A DNA stretch of 64,000 nucleotides, taken from contig JAKOMP010000015.1 of assembly GCA_022241785.1 (NCBI GenBank), positions 1-64,000 of the forward strand, written 5' to 3'. Positions within the stretch are counted from its first letter, which is position 1, and each line of letters opens with the position of its first letter. The notes under the pieces are model-generated. The model saw nothing but the letters and a program-made list of their open reading frames with translations, had not been told where the DNA came from and did no database searches. Source of the DNA: Cyanocohniella sp. LLY (GTDB lineage Bacteria; Cyanobacteriota; Cyanobacteriia; Cyanobacteriales; Nostocaceae). The position numbers were made by a program, and so were the translations under genes. Of the stretch, positions 1 to 8,829 are shown in pieces.

Positions 1-71
1 TGTGAGATAACTTTTATATTGTCTAAATCAAGAAGCTCTGTTAAAATTTTAATATCTTTTCTGCTAGCCAT
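1..71 (-). CDS. ISL3-like transposase, N-terminus only (runs off window)
   Basis: Read on the minus strand, an ATG at 71 opens a frame of 23 codons (MASRKDIKILTELLDLDNIK, then VIS) that continues past the window edge. The LTELLDLDNIKV stretch resembles the start of cyanobacterial ISL3-family transposases, where a short helix precedes the zinc-ribbon domain. Only the extreme N-terminus is visible, so catalytic residues cannot be checked. Upstream is AT-rich with a TTGACA-like box near 130-140. The family call is from memory of the N-terminal motif and is moderate. Confidence 0.45.
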   Translation of the reverse strand, partial: MASRKDIKILTELLDLDNIKVIS

Positions 72-266
72 AATTGTAAATTTATATAAAAATAATCAGT
101 TTGTATTTACAGCTAACAATAAATACTCTTTAAATGTCAATATTTATAAGAGCTTTAGATAAAAAAAGATACGCTTTTAATATTTCTCTGGAGGCTATAA
201 CTAATAGTTTGGCATAACAGCTACTGAAGAACCAAATAATTCAAACACAAATAATACATTATTTTA

Positions 267-340
267 ATTACGAATTACGTTCGCGTAGCGTTTCCGATAG
301 CGCAGCGTGGCGTTAGCCATAGGAAATATTACGAATTACG
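267..340. repeat. Palindromic interspersed repeat flanked by 13-bp direct repeats
   Basis: ATTACGAATTACG occurs at 267-279 and again at 328-340, bracketing a GC-richer 48-bp block (280-327) containing TTCGCGTAGCG and GCAGCGTGGCGTTAGCC. Related blocks occur near 464-500, 34933-34960, 39358-39420, 39565-39612 and 54718-54785. The flanking direct repeats look like a target duplication, although the ATTACGA unit is itself repetitive. Confidence 0.6.
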
Positions 341-481
341 AATTATCCTCTCAACCATTGCCCTTACCTGTTCAGCATAAGGTGATTTTAATATGCAAAT
401 TATAATTAATGTGCCACTGAGTCATTAATTTTACTGTTAGCCGACACCAATCCAATAGTTAGACTCCGAGCGTTAGCGTAG

Positions 482-616
482 CTTACCGTAGGTATCGCAT
501 CCCTGAAAAAACTAGCTGGAGAAGAGGCACACCAACAATTACAGCAATTAGCGAATGATCAAAAAATCACCCCAGCTTTGCAACAAGGAATAGCGATCGC
601 TTTAGCTGAGTGGTAA
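482..616 (+). pseudogene. C-terminal relic of a HEAT-repeat-like protein
   Basis: The frame ending at the TAA at 614-616 encodes LKKLAGEEAHQQLQQLANDQ followed by KITPALQQGIAIALAEW. This reads like the last helices of a cyanobacterial HEAT/PBS-lyase-type repeat protein. Upstream the frame runs straight into a palindromic repeat (about 464-500) and closes with a stop at 479-481, so no start or body of the gene remains. The repeat seems to have replaced or split the gene. Family identity is an inference from the amphipathic Ala/Leu pattern. Confidence 0.4.
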
Positions 617-688
617 CCATAATACGTAAGTGAGATATTTGTGGAAGTTTGGTAGAGGAGGCCTATAGGTGCTTATTTAACATGGGTG

Positions 689-2074
689 CTAATTCAACTT
701 AATAGCCCTTAACCAGTTGCGTCTGTTATGCGGGACATTCTCAAAAGGCAATTTTACAGTAAAATTACTACCTGCGTTTAATTCACTGTATACGTCTATA
801 CTACAGTAGTGTGCATTAATAATAGCTTGGACTATAGCTAATCCTAATCCTGAACCACCAGTACTGCGAGAGCGATCGCTATTAACTCGATAAAAGCGGT
901 CAAAAATTCGGGGAATTTCTGCTGGGGGAATCCCAATACCTGTATCTTGCACTTGAATTACAGCTTGAGAATCATTGCAGTCTAAATAAACGGTGACTTT
1001 TCCGCCTGCTGGTGTATATTGAATGGCGTTGACAATTAAATTCGCAAACAAGCGATACAGTTGGTCTTCATTACCAATAATGGTTAAAGGTTGAGATACT
1101 TTAGCTACTGTGGTTAGTTGGATGTTAGAGGCGATCGCTAAAGCAGCAAATTCTTCGATTAAGTCATTGATAATATCATTCAAACAACAAACATAATGTT
1201 GCAGTGATAAAGATTGACGATCTAAACGAGTCAGCAATAATAAATCTACAACTAAATTTGTTAATCGCTGATTCTGACGCTGGATAGTTTGCAGAATCTC
1301 TCGCGTTTCTATTTCATCTAATTCAGCCAACAAAAGTGCTGATTCTACAGTGGCTTGGGTTGCAGCTAAAGGTGTCCGTAATTCATGTGCAGCATCGGCT
1401 GTAAATTGTTGCACTTGTTGATATGATGAATAAATTGGTTGCATAGCTAATCCTGCTAACCACCAACTAGCAAAACCCACAAAACCCATTGCTATTGGTA
1501 ATCCCAAAGCTAGAGTGAGTTTCATAGCGTTGAGATAACTATTAAAATCTTCCAGACTGCGCCCCACTTGAATATAGCCCCAATCACGATTATCTTGGGT
1601 GTGTAAATCAAAGGAAATTTGCTGATAAATAACACTTTGATTATCTGTTAAAGTTTGCCAAGTCTCCTGATTAAACTCTGAAGATAAACCCTCTGGATAA
1701 GCCCCCGCCATAGCGAATAAACCGCCAGAAGTATCAAAAAACCGCACATAATAATTACTTTGATTAATAGCACTTAAAACATGACGCTGAGAATTTGACT
1801 GGACTTGAATACAACTTTGACCAACTACACAAATATTAGGTAAAAGCTGTTGTATAACTGGTTCCAAGCGCCCCGGTTGCTGTAACTTCAGTTCAATACT
1901 ATCGTGTAGAGTTCCCGCCACAGACTGCAATTCCCGATTTAAAGTCACCCATTGAGTATGAGAAAGTACCCGATAAATCCCATATCCACAAAAACTTAAA
2001 ATCACAGCCATAACCAGTGCGTACCACAAAGTCAAACGTAGACGCGTCTGCTGAAACAATTTATTGTGATTCAT
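689..2074 (-). CDS. Two-component sensor histidine kinase, CopS/RppB (NrsS)-like
   Basis: Inner-membrane sensor kinase of 461 residues. Helices at about 13-36 and 185-208 bracket a periplasmic loop of about 145 residues with a Cys pair at C82 and C88. HisKA carries the phospho-acceptor H230 in FTADAAHELRTPL. The HATPase_c domain shows the N box and the G motifs DTGIGIPPAE and GGSGLGLAI. It is last in the operon, 53 bp after the response regulator; the gap holds a CTCTGCG-type repeat. By family and context it probably senses a periplasmic metal (Cu in Synechocystis CopS, Ni in NrsS); the metal cannot be read from sequence. The CxxxxxC pair is a candidate ligand or disulfide. ATG start at 2074. 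Confidence 0.85.
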   Translation of the reverse strand: MNHNKLFQQTRLRLTLWYALVMAVILSFCGYGIYRVLSHTQWVTLNRELQSVAGTLHDSIELKLQQPGRLEPVIQQLLPNICVVGQSCIQVQSNSQRHVLSAINQSNYYVRFFDTSGGLFAMAGAYPEGLSSEFNQETWQTLTDNQSVIYQQISFDLHTQDNRDWGYIQVGRSLEDFNSYLNAMKLTLALGLPIAMGFVGFASWWLAGLAMQPIYSSYQQVQQFTADAAHELRTPLAATQATVESALLLAELDEIETREILQTIQRQNQRLTNLVVDLLLLTRLDRQSLSLQHYVCCLNDIINDLIEEFAALAIASNIQLTTVAKVSQPLTIIGNEDQLYRLFANLIVNAIQYTPAGGKVTVYLDCNDSQAVIQVQDTGIGIPPAEIPRIFDRFYRVNSDRSRSTGGSGLGLAIVQAIINAHYCSIDVYSELNAGSNFTVKLPFENVPHNRRNWLRAIKLN

Positions 2075-2127
2075 AAAGCTTTACAGCTTAAAACTCTTAC
2101 TCTCTGCGCCTCTGCGTGAGACATTAA

Positions 2128-2808
2128 TCAATTAACATTAAACCGATATCCCAAACCATGTAAAGTTTCAATCACATGATCACATCCAACATTAGCTAAC
2201 TTACGACGCAACAACCGAATCTGTGCAGCCACCACATTACTAACAGGTTCTGCATTCACTTCCCAAAGTTGATTGCGAATTTGTTCAGTCGTAATAATTT
2301 GATGAGGATGCTTCATAAAATATTCCAGTAACTGAAACTCCTTATTAGTCAAAATAATTTCTTGTAAATTTTGACTAACAACTAAATTATTACCGTAATC
2401 TAAACTTAAATTACCCACAGTTAATTTTTGTGGTTTAAATTGAGGCGATCGCCTTTGCAAAGCGCGTAACCTTGCTAATAATTCCGCCATACCAAAAGGC
2501 TTGACTAAATAATCATCTGCACCTGCATCTAATCCAGCAACTTTATCTTCCATACTATCTTTTGCTGTCAACATCAACACAGGTAAAGGATTATTAAACT
2601 TACGCAATCTTTTACATAATTCCAAACCGGAACTTTTGGGCAACATCCAATCAAAAATAGCTAAAGTATATTGTGTCCAGCTGTTTTCCAAATATGCCCA
2701 GGCTTCATCACCATCAATTACCCAATCAACTAAATACTTATGTTGGGTAAGAGTCCGTTTAATCGCCGCCCCTAAATCTGGTTCATCTTCAACCAGTAAG
2801 ACTCTCAT
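2128..2808 (-). CDS. OmpR/PhoB-type response regulator, CopR/RppA-like
   Basis: 226 residues: receiver domain (about 1-118) with acidic pocket E7/D8, phospho-acceptor D53 in IFDWMLP and K103 in LVKPF, then an OmpR-type winged helix (about 125-226) ending LHGLGYRFNVN. It should be phosphorylated by the kinase encoded next and control the metal operon. Its ATG shares the ATGA overlap with the TGA of the upstream Uma2 gene, so the two are probably translationally coupled. A 7-bp direct repeat with 11-bp period in front of the operon (9658-9675) is a candidate site for it. Confidence 0.88.
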   Translation of the reverse strand: MRVLLVEDEPDLGAAIKRTLTQHKYLVDWVIDGDEAWAYLENSWTQYTLAIFDWMLPKSSGLELCKRLRKFNNPLPVLMLTAKDSMEDKVAGLDAGADDYLVKPFGMAELLARLRALQRRSPQFKPQKLTVGNLSLDYGNNLVVSQNLQEIILTNKEFQLLEYFMKHPHQIITTEQIRNQLWEVNAEPVSNVVAAQIRLLRRKLANVGCDHVIETLHGLGYRFNVN

Positions 2809-3404
2809 GCAAAAATTAATTGTAAATTTAAAACAAAACCAGGAAGCACATCTTCACCAGATAAACTTGTAGGAGATTGTAAAACTTCCACTGGTTGATG
2901 AGGACGATAAATTTGTACTTGTTGGTCACGGGGATTAATTAACCAACCAAGTTGTAAACCATTAGCTAAATATTCTCGCATCTTGGCTTGAGTATCCGCT
3001 AAATCATCAGTTTCAGAAACTAACTCCACCGCAAAATCAGGACATAAAGGCAGAAATTTCTTTCTTTGTTGTGGCGTGAGACTTTCCCATCTTTCTATTT
3101 TTATCCAAGAAGCATCAGGAGAACGAGTTGCACCATTGGGAAGTTTAAAGCCAGTGGAAGAATCAAAAGCCTTTCCCAATTTATATTGACGGTTCCAAAT
3201 ACCTAAATCAATATAAATTTCAAAATTACGGGTTCCCGTTTCTCCCCCCGTAGGTGACATAATAACTAATTCCCCCTCAGCAGATAATTCCAAACGCAAA
3301 TCTTTATTAGCCGCAACCACCTGGGCAAATTCGTCATCGGTAAATTGCAGATTAGCGGGTAATTGTAAAGTCAAAGTAGACACGTTGCTTTGCTCCGAAG
3401 TCAA
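2805..3404 (-). CDS. Uma2 family protein (putative PD-(D/E)XK fold)
   Basis: 199 residues with the Uma2 pattern: FTDDEFAQVVAANKDLRLE near the N-terminus, ATRSPDASWI, then PDFAVELVSETDDLADTQAK (Asp, Glu and Lys of the PD-(D/E)XK core) and YLANGLQLGWLINP. Uma2 proteins are abundant in cyanobacteria; no function is established, and nuclease activity is inferred only from the fold. The apparent start is TTG at 3404 without a good ribosome site; GTG seven codons later is an alternative. It sits inside the metal operon between the lipoprotein and the regulator, and its stop overlaps the regulator start by 4 nt. Confidence 0.8.
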   Translation of the reverse strand: MTSEQSNVSTLTLQLPANLQFTDDEFAQVVAANKDLRLELSAEGELVIMSPTGGETGTRNFEIYIDLGIWNRQYKLGKAFDSSTGFKLPNGATRSPDASWIKIERWESLTPQQRKKFLPLCPDFAVELVSETDDLADTQAKMREYLANGLQLGWLINPRDQQVQIYRPHQPVEVLQSPTSLSGEDVLPGFVLNLQLIFA

Positions 3405-3434
3405 AAGTCAAAATTAACGATATACATAAATCTA

Positions 3435-3920
3435 TTATCGGTTAAAACTAAAGCGCCCGGTTACCTTTTCACCTTTCACATCTGCGGTAATTCTCACTTG
3501 ATATTGACCAGACGTTGCTGCATTCAACATACCCGTATAGTGTTTATCTTTAGCATCATAGGTAAAAGGAATCGTTTGTTCTTTACCATCAGGCGTTTGA
3601 ATTAAAGCAGTGACATTAGCATTAGGTACAGTTTCATGAGTATCACCAGTGAGTAAATATAAATCTAAGTGACTTCCTCCAGTCTCTTTTTCAGCTAAAA
3701 ATTCTAAGTGATAGTTTCCTGTTTCTACAACTTGACCGCCTTTAGTGGGGCCGTGCTGGTGATTTGATTTAGCTATAGGTTCCAGCGAAGCCGCCGGAGT
3801 TTCAGTAATAGTAGTAGCTGGATTTTCTGTATTCGCTACTTCATTACCATTCCCACAAGCACCTACAAATAGCAGTCCAACGCTTCCTACAACAATCAAG
3901 CCTGATGTTAGTAATTTCAT
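3435..3920 (-). CDS. Periplasmic lipoprotein of the metal-efflux operon
   Basis: 161 residues. A signal peptide ends in the lipobox FVGAC (C22), followed by a Thr/Glu-rich linker and then KSNHQHGPTKGGQVVETGNY with H53 and H55, a likely metal-binding segment. The rest (about 65-161) is predicted beta-sandwich, ending VTGRFSFNR. It lies between the RND pump and the Uma2 gene on the same strand, which suggests a periplasmic metal-binding or chaperone role, in the position of CopC of the Synechocystis copBAC group. I cannot assign it to a named domain family with certainty. Confidence 0.7.
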   Translation of the reverse strand: MKLLTSGLIVVGSVGLLFVGACGNGNEVANTENPATTITETPAASLEPIAKSNHQHGPTKGGQVVETGNYHLEFLAEKETGGSHLDLYLLTGDTHETVPNANVTALIQTPDGKEQTIPFTYDAKDKHYTGMLNAATSGQYQVRITADVKGEKVTGRFSFNR

Positions 3921-3959
3921 TGATTTATTCCTTTGAATATTTAGTTAATAAAAAAGGTC

Positions 3960-4016
3960 GTAGTAAGGACTTTAGTCCTTTAAAAGCTTACAATAAAGCG
4001 ATAAATCGCTTACTAC
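3960..4016. repeat. 57-bp MITE-like double hairpin
   Basis: GTAGTAAG (3960-3967) and CTTACTAC (4009-4016) are terminal inverted repeats. Between them are two palindromes, AAGGACTTTAGTCCTT (3965-3980) and AGCGATAAATCGCT (3997-4010). It lies in the operon gap between the RND pump and the lipoprotein, so the transcript would carry two stem-loops there. A half copy is at 16107-16126. Confidence 0.7.
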
Positions 4017-4062
4017 AAACAAAACTTATTTGACATTTAATAATGTGTACCTAATTAATAAC

Positions 4063-7000
4063 TTACAAATCCCAAATTGCCTTCACAGCCTTACCATTTT
4101 CCATATTTACAGAAGTTTGTATTTGCTTAGGTATCAGGAACTTACCAAATTGAGCATACAAAGCAGGTAATACAATTAAGGTCAAAGCCGTAGAAGTAAA
4201 CAAACCACCCAAAACTACCACAGCCAGAGGTTGCAAAATTTCTTTACCTGCACCCGTACCAATCACCAAAGGAATCATCCCCAAAGCCGAAGTTAAAGCC
4301 GTCATTAAAATAGCAACTAAACGTTCCATTGAACCCTGAAAAAGCACTTCCTTTAACGGTATTCCCTGTGCCAACTTATGATTGTAATTATCTACTAACA
4401 ACAATCCATTACGAGTCGCCACACCAAATAAAGTAATAAATCCCACTAACGAAGCAACCGAAATTACACCACCTCCCAAAGCTATGGAAATAATACCCCC
4501 CACCAGTGCGAGAGGTAAGTTAACCATAATCATCAACATCGCTGCCACAGATTTAACAGCAAAGTACATTAAAATGGCAATGACAATAAACGCGATTCCC
4601 CCAAATAACAACAAATTTTGGGTAGCACGTTGTTCTGATTCAAATTGTCCGCCATATTGAATAAAATAACCTGTAGGTAACTGAATAGATTGACTAATTT
4701 GACTTTGAATATCATCCACCACAGAACCTAAATGTCTACCAGAAACATTGGCAGATACAACTATCAAACGGGAAACATTTTCCCGGTTAATTGTATTCGG
4801 CCCAGTTCCATAATCAACACTCGCAAGTTGCGCTAAAGGAATTTTTTGATTTGTCGGAGTATCTACTAATAAGTTACGAATTACATCTAAATTATTGCGT
4901 GATTCAGGCTGTAACCAAACTACTAAATCAAATAACTGTTGTCCTTCTAATACTTGAGACACAACTCGCCCATTCAAGGCTGTTTCTAACGTATGACTCA
5001 ACTCACCCACTGTTAAACCATAACGGGCGGCTGCTTCTCGGTTAAATTTAATTTGCACCTGTCTAATGGGGACTTGGGGTTCTAATTGTAAATCTACCAG
5101 TCCGGGAATATCACCCATGACATCTTCTACTGCTGACCCCAAACGGCGCAATTCTGGTAAATCAGGGCCAAATATTTTCACTGCGATCGCACTTCTTACA
5201 CCTGATAATACCTCATCCATGCGATGGGAAATAAAACCACCAATACTAGGCGCAACTCCGGGAATTTTGGCAAATTCTTCACGCAGTTTCTCAATACTCG
5301 CTTCCCGATTTTGCAATCCTTCTGCACTCAATTCCACATCTAAATGACCCAAGTTGACCCCACCCGCATCTGCATCACCAGGGGCGCGTCCTGACCTTAA
5401 CTGTACAGTTGTAAATCTGGGGTCGTCCTTGAGTGCATCCTGCAAAGCAAATCCTACTTGATTAGTCGCTTCTAAGGAACTTCCAGGATATAGCACCATT
5501 GCATTCACTAAAGATGATTCCTGAAACTCTGGTAAAAATACTCGTCCCAAGGTCGTTAAAATTATCAATGATGCTACTAAGGAAGCTGTAGCAATAACTA
5601 AAATAATTTTGGGAAAACGCGTCGCAAAACCGAGGATAGGCCGATAGACTCGCTGGGTAAAGCCACTCACCCAAGTATCATCTGTAGGTAGTTGTCGATT
5701 CGCTAATAAAATCGCGCAAAGTGCCGGCGATAAAGTCATCGCCACAAAAGTTGAGGCAAAAATTGATACCAAATAAGCAACACCCATTGGCGCAAATATC
5801 CGACCTTCTACACCTGTGAGTGTGAAAATCGGGGCAAAGACGACGGCGATAATTACTGTAGAGAAAATTACACTGACTCTCACCGCCACTGAAGTATCAT
5901 AAACAACCTTAAATGGATGTACCGGATTCCTGGCTGCTTGGTTCTGACGTAAACCCCGGTAACAGTTTTCCATGTCTACAATCGAGTCATCCACTACCGA
6001 ACCAATGGCTACAGCTAAACCTCCCAATGTCATGGTGTTAATTCCTTGACCAAACCAGCCGAGAATCATCATCCCAATCAGTACTGACAAAGGAATAGCA
6101 CTTAAAGTAATAATTGCAGTGCGCCAGTTCATCAAAAACATTAACAGGATAATGCAAACAATGATGATGCCATCTCTGAGGGAACTGGTAACGTTATGAA
6201 TAGCAGAAGCAATAAAGTTTTCTTGGCGAAAGGTTTCTGTCACTACGATATCTGCGGGTAAGCCAGCTTTCACTTCTGTCATGGCTTGTTCGATGGCTTT
6301 AGTAACTGTGGGTGTGTCGTTGTTTGGTTGTTTATTCACCATCACCACCACGGCTGGCTGTCCATCTAAACTACCATCACCGCGTTTTAAACCTGCACCT
6401 ATCCGCACATCTGCCACATCTTGTAGTAGTGCTGGTATATTGTTAGGTGAGGCGATCGCAGATTGTCCTAGTTCTTCAATAGACTCGATGCGTCCTAAAC
6501 CCCGAATAATTAGTTCTTGGTCGGGATTAATTAAAAAACCACCCGCAGCGTTAACGTTAGCGCCCCTAGCCGCCTCTGTGACTTCATTTAAAGTGACGTT
6601 GAAGGCTTGCAGTTTGGCAGGATCTACTAAAACTTGATACTGACGTACATCACCACCATAGGCTATGACTTGGGAAACACCGGGGACTGCAAGTAAGCGA
6701 TTGGTGACATCTGAGTCTACTAACCGCCGGATTTCCATGAGTGGGAGGGTTTCAGAGGTGAAGGCGTACTGTAAGACTGTGGCGATGGGAGAAGTTATCG
6801 GGGAAATTTGCGGGTTTTCTACACCCTCTGGCAGTTTTTGTTGTGCTTGTTGTAACCTTTCTGTTACGAGTTGCCTGGCTTGATAAACGTCTGTGTTCCA
6901 GTTGAAGATGACTTTGACGACGGAAATACCTACGGCTGAGGAGGAGCGCACGGTTTCTACTCCTGGTGTGCCGTTCATGGCACTTTCGATGGGTAGGGTG

Positions 7001-7194
7001 ATGAGGGATTCTACTTCTTCTGGTGCGAGTCCGGGGGCTTCGGTTTGAATTTCTACTTGGGGTGGGGCAAAGTCGGGGAGGACATCTAAGGGCATTTGGG
7101 TGAGGTTATAGATGCCTAAGCAGGTGATGATGATGGCACCGAGTACAACTATCCAGCGTTGGATAATTGACCACTTGAGGATGGTGTTGAGCAT
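4063..7194 (-). CDS. Heavy-metal efflux RND transporter permease (CusA/CzcA family)
   Basis: 1043 residues, the usual length for inner-membrane HME-RND pumps. N-terminal helix about 12-30 is followed by LTQMPLDVLPDFAPPQVEIQ, and a large periplasmic loop (about 35-335). TM4 carries acidic residues in GGLAVAIGSVVDDSIVDMEN (D402, D403, D407, E409), the proton-relay region. The second half repeats the layout and has VGFITLFGVATRNGLLLVDN. It should export metal ions, using proton flow, together with the adaptor encoded 60 bp upstream; the outer-membrane channel is not in the window. Context (DUF305, CopRS-like pair) favours copper, but Co/Zn/Ni cannot be excluded. Confidence 0.9.
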   Translation of the reverse strand: MLNTILKWSIIQRWIVVLGAIIITCLGIYNLTQMPLDVLPDFAPPQVEIQTEAPGLAPEEVESLITLPIESAMNGTPGVETVRSSSAVGISVVKVIFNWNTDVYQARQLVTERLQQAQQKLPEGVENPQISPITSPIATVLQYAFTSETLPLMEIRRLVDSDVTNRLLAVPGVSQVIAYGGDVRQYQVLVDPAKLQAFNVTLNEVTEAARGANVNAAGGFLINPDQELIIRGLGRIESIEELGQSAIASPNNIPALLQDVADVRIGAGLKRGDGSLDGQPAVVVMVNKQPNNDTPTVTKAIEQAMTEVKAGLPADIVVTETFRQENFIASAIHNVTSSLRDGIIIVCIILLMFLMNWRTAIITLSAIPLSVLIGMMILGWFGQGINTMTLGGLAVAIGSVVDDSIVDMENCYRGLRQNQAARNPVHPFKVVYDTSVAVRVSVIFSTVIIAVVFAPIFTLTGVEGRIFAPMGVAYLVSIFASTFVAMTLSPALCAILLANRQLPTDDTWVSGFTQRVYRPILGFATRFPKIILVIATASLVASLIILTTLGRVFLPEFQESSLVNAMVLYPGSSLEATNQVGFALQDALKDDPRFTTVQLRSGRAPGDADAGGVNLGHLDVELSAEGLQNREASIEKLREEFAKIPGVAPSIGGFISHRMDEVLSGVRSAIAVKIFGPDLPELRRLGSAVEDVMGDIPGLVDLQLEPQVPIRQVQIKFNREAAARYGLTVGELSHTLETALNGRVVSQVLEGQQLFDLVVWLQPESRNNLDVIRNLLVDTPTNQKIPLAQLASVDYGTGPNTINRENVSRLIVVSANVSGRHLGSVVDDIQSQISQSIQLPTGYFIQYGGQFESEQRATQNLLLFGGIAFIVIAILMYFAVKSVAAMLMIMVNLPLALVGGIISIALGGGVISVASLVGFITLFGVATRNGLLLVDNYNHKLAQGIPLKEVLFQGSMERLVAILMTALTSALGMIPLVIGTGAGKEILQPLAVVVLGGLFTSTALTLIVLPALYAQFGKFLIPKQIQTSVNMENGKAVKAIWDL

Positions 7195-7201
7195 AAGAAG
7201 A

Positions 7202-7236
7202 GGCAGGGGGCAGGGGGCAGGGGGCAGGGTGCAGGG
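7202..7236. repeat. Heptamer tandem repeat (GGCAGGG)x5
   Basis: Five 7-bp units, the last with one change (TGCAGGG), sit in the 60-bp gap between the adaptor and pump genes, within the expected transcript. This is the short tandem repeat class common in heterocystous cyanobacteria. Confidence 0.85.
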
Positions 7237-7254
7237 GGGAAAGACTTTAGGCTA

Positions 7255-8823
7255 TTAACAAAATGTTTCTTTTTTATCTCCTTCATCTTCCCCAACTTCC
7301 GCAGCTGCAAACTTGGGTTGGCGACGGTTTGACCAGAAGGCACCTGTGATGAAGGCTAAACAGGCGATCGCACTTCCTCCTATTGCAATCAGCCACAATG
7401 GTAAGCTGGATGTTGTGGGTTCTGGGGTGTGTTGATGTTCTGGGGTTGGGGGTTGATTGTCTCCGCGCAAGGATTGAGCATATAGTTGATTGGCGCGTTG
7501 GGTAACTACTAAGTCTCCCTCGAATAAGCCAGTTTTGACTTCTACCATGTCGCCGGAGGTTTGACCTAAGGTGACTTCTACTGGTTGATAGGCGTTGCCG
7601 TTTTGGATGTATACCTGATTGATGTTGTTGGCTTCGATGATGGCGGAACTGGGTATGGCTAGGATGGGTGATGATGTTTGGTCTGTGAGGACTTCTAGTT
7701 CGGCAAACATTCCTGGTTTGAGGATTCCGCCTGGGTTATTAATTTCTGCTTTTACGGGTACGACTCTTGTTTGTCCGACGACAGAATCAATTACGGTAAT
7801 GCGTCCAGTAAATATGCGGTCAGGGACAGAGGCAATTCTGACGCGGATTTGTTGCCCAATGCTGACTCGCTCTAAATCTTTTTCATATATATTGGCGGTG
7901 GCGAAGACTCGACTGTCATTGACAATGGTCATGAGTTTATCGCCTGCATCTTGGAATGATTGCCCCAAGGTGACTTCCCGCTCGGCAACTGTACCAGAAA
8001 TCGGGGCTGTGATGGTGACTAATCCTCTGGGGTTGTTGCGGATTCCTAGTTGTTGCAGTCGAGTTTCGTAAGTTGTGTTACTCAGCGTAATTTTTGATTT
8101 GGCTGCATCTACAGCAGCTTGGGCGCGTTGCAGTTGATTTTGGGCAGTAATGACATCACGGTGGCTGTTAGCTGTGGTTAATTGTGCTTGCGCTTGAGCG
8201 AGTTGAGTTTGAGATTCTAAAACATTACGCCGTGGTAAAGCACCCGCCTCAGCTAGTTCTTGGTCTTTGTCATATTTTTCTTGGGCAAAAGCTATTTGAG
8301 TTTGGGCTTGGGTAATTTCGGCGGCGGCTATTTCTTGAAAGCGATGGTAATTTTGTTGAGCTAATTTTACATCGGCTTGGGCTTGTTGTAATTCCGCCCG
8401 ACCTTGTGCCAATTTTTCCTCAGATTCTACACGTAGCGATACCAACTCCGGGCTAGATACCACAGCTACAGGTTGACCTCGTTTAACCACTGCACCCGGT
8501 TCCACCAATAGCTCTACCACTTTTGCCCCAGGAATGGGAGTAGTTACTTGGGCTTGTTGACTAGGTAGAGTTTCTATTTGTCCACTTGTTTTGATACTCA
8601 CTGCTAATGGCTGACGTTTCACCGGCTCAACCTTAATTCCTAGCCGTTGAGAAGTTTGGGCATCAACTTGAACAGGGGTGACAGAAGGTGTAGCATCACT
8701 TCCACTATGAAATTCATCACCGTGTCCAGGGTGAGCAATCACAACACCAGAATTAGCAAATAACAGAAAACTCAGCACAGTTCCCAGTGCTGGGGAAGGT
8801 AGAGAGTTAGGCATCGCTATCAA
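7255..8823 (-). CDS. Efflux RND transporter periplasmic adaptor (HlyD/CusB type)
   Basis: 522 residues. The N-terminal hydrophobic segment (about 11-30) is followed by a His cluster AHPGHGDEFH (H31, H34, H39). Next come a lipoyl/barrel-sandwich half-motif (VEPGAVVKRGQPVAVVSSPE), an Ala/Gln-rich coiled coil (about 130-250), the second lipoyl half (VTITAPISGTVAEREVTLGQ) and the beta-barrel and membrane-proximal domains. The tail has a further His-rich stretch (EHQHTPEP) and a C-terminal TM helix (about 475-497), unusual for the family. Start may be M1 or M4. It lies 6 bp after the DUF305 gene and upstream of the pump, so it is the adaptor of that pump. Confidence 0.88.
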   Translation of the reverse strand: MIAMPNSLPSPALGTVLSFLLFANSGVVIAHPGHGDEFHSGSDATPSVTPVQVDAQTSQRLGIKVEPVKRQPLAVSIKTSGQIETLPSQQAQVTTPIPGAKVVELLVEPGAVVKRGQPVAVVSSPELVSLRVESEEKLAQGRAELQQAQADVKLAQQNYHRFQEIAAAEITQAQTQIAFAQEKYDKDQELAEAGALPRRNVLESQTQLAQAQAQLTTANSHRDVITAQNQLQRAQAAVDAAKSKITLSNTTYETRLQQLGIRNNPRGLVTITAPISGTVAEREVTLGQSFQDAGDKLMTIVNDSRVFATANIYEKDLERVSIGQQIRVRIASVPDRIFTGRITVIDSVVGQTRVVPVKAEINNPGGILKPGMFAELEVLTDQTSSPILAIPSSAIIEANNINQVYIQNGNAYQPVEVTLGQTSGDMVEVKTGLFEGDLVVTQRANQLYAQSLRGDNQPPTPEHQHTPEPTTSSLPLWLIAIGGSAIACLAFITGAFWSNRRQPKFAAAEVGEDEGDKKETFC

Positions 8824-8829
8824 AAATCC

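Larger units (their letters stand above)
72..688. other. Mostly non-coding stretch with repeat insertion and gene relic
   Basis: No intact gene is visible. The AT-rich left part (72-266) probably holds the promoter of the ISL3-like gene. It is followed by a palindromic repeat flanked by 13-bp direct repeats (267-340), a second palindromic fragment (about 464-500) and the C-terminal relic of a HEAT-repeat-like gene (482-616). 617-688 is the downstream flank of the sensor kinase gene; no convincing terminator is seen. Confidence 0.6.

Noticed and set aside
2101-2121. Regulatory site between regulator and kinase genes
   Set aside because: CTCTGCGCCTCTGCGTGAG is a common dispersed cyanobacterial repeat, not a specific site.
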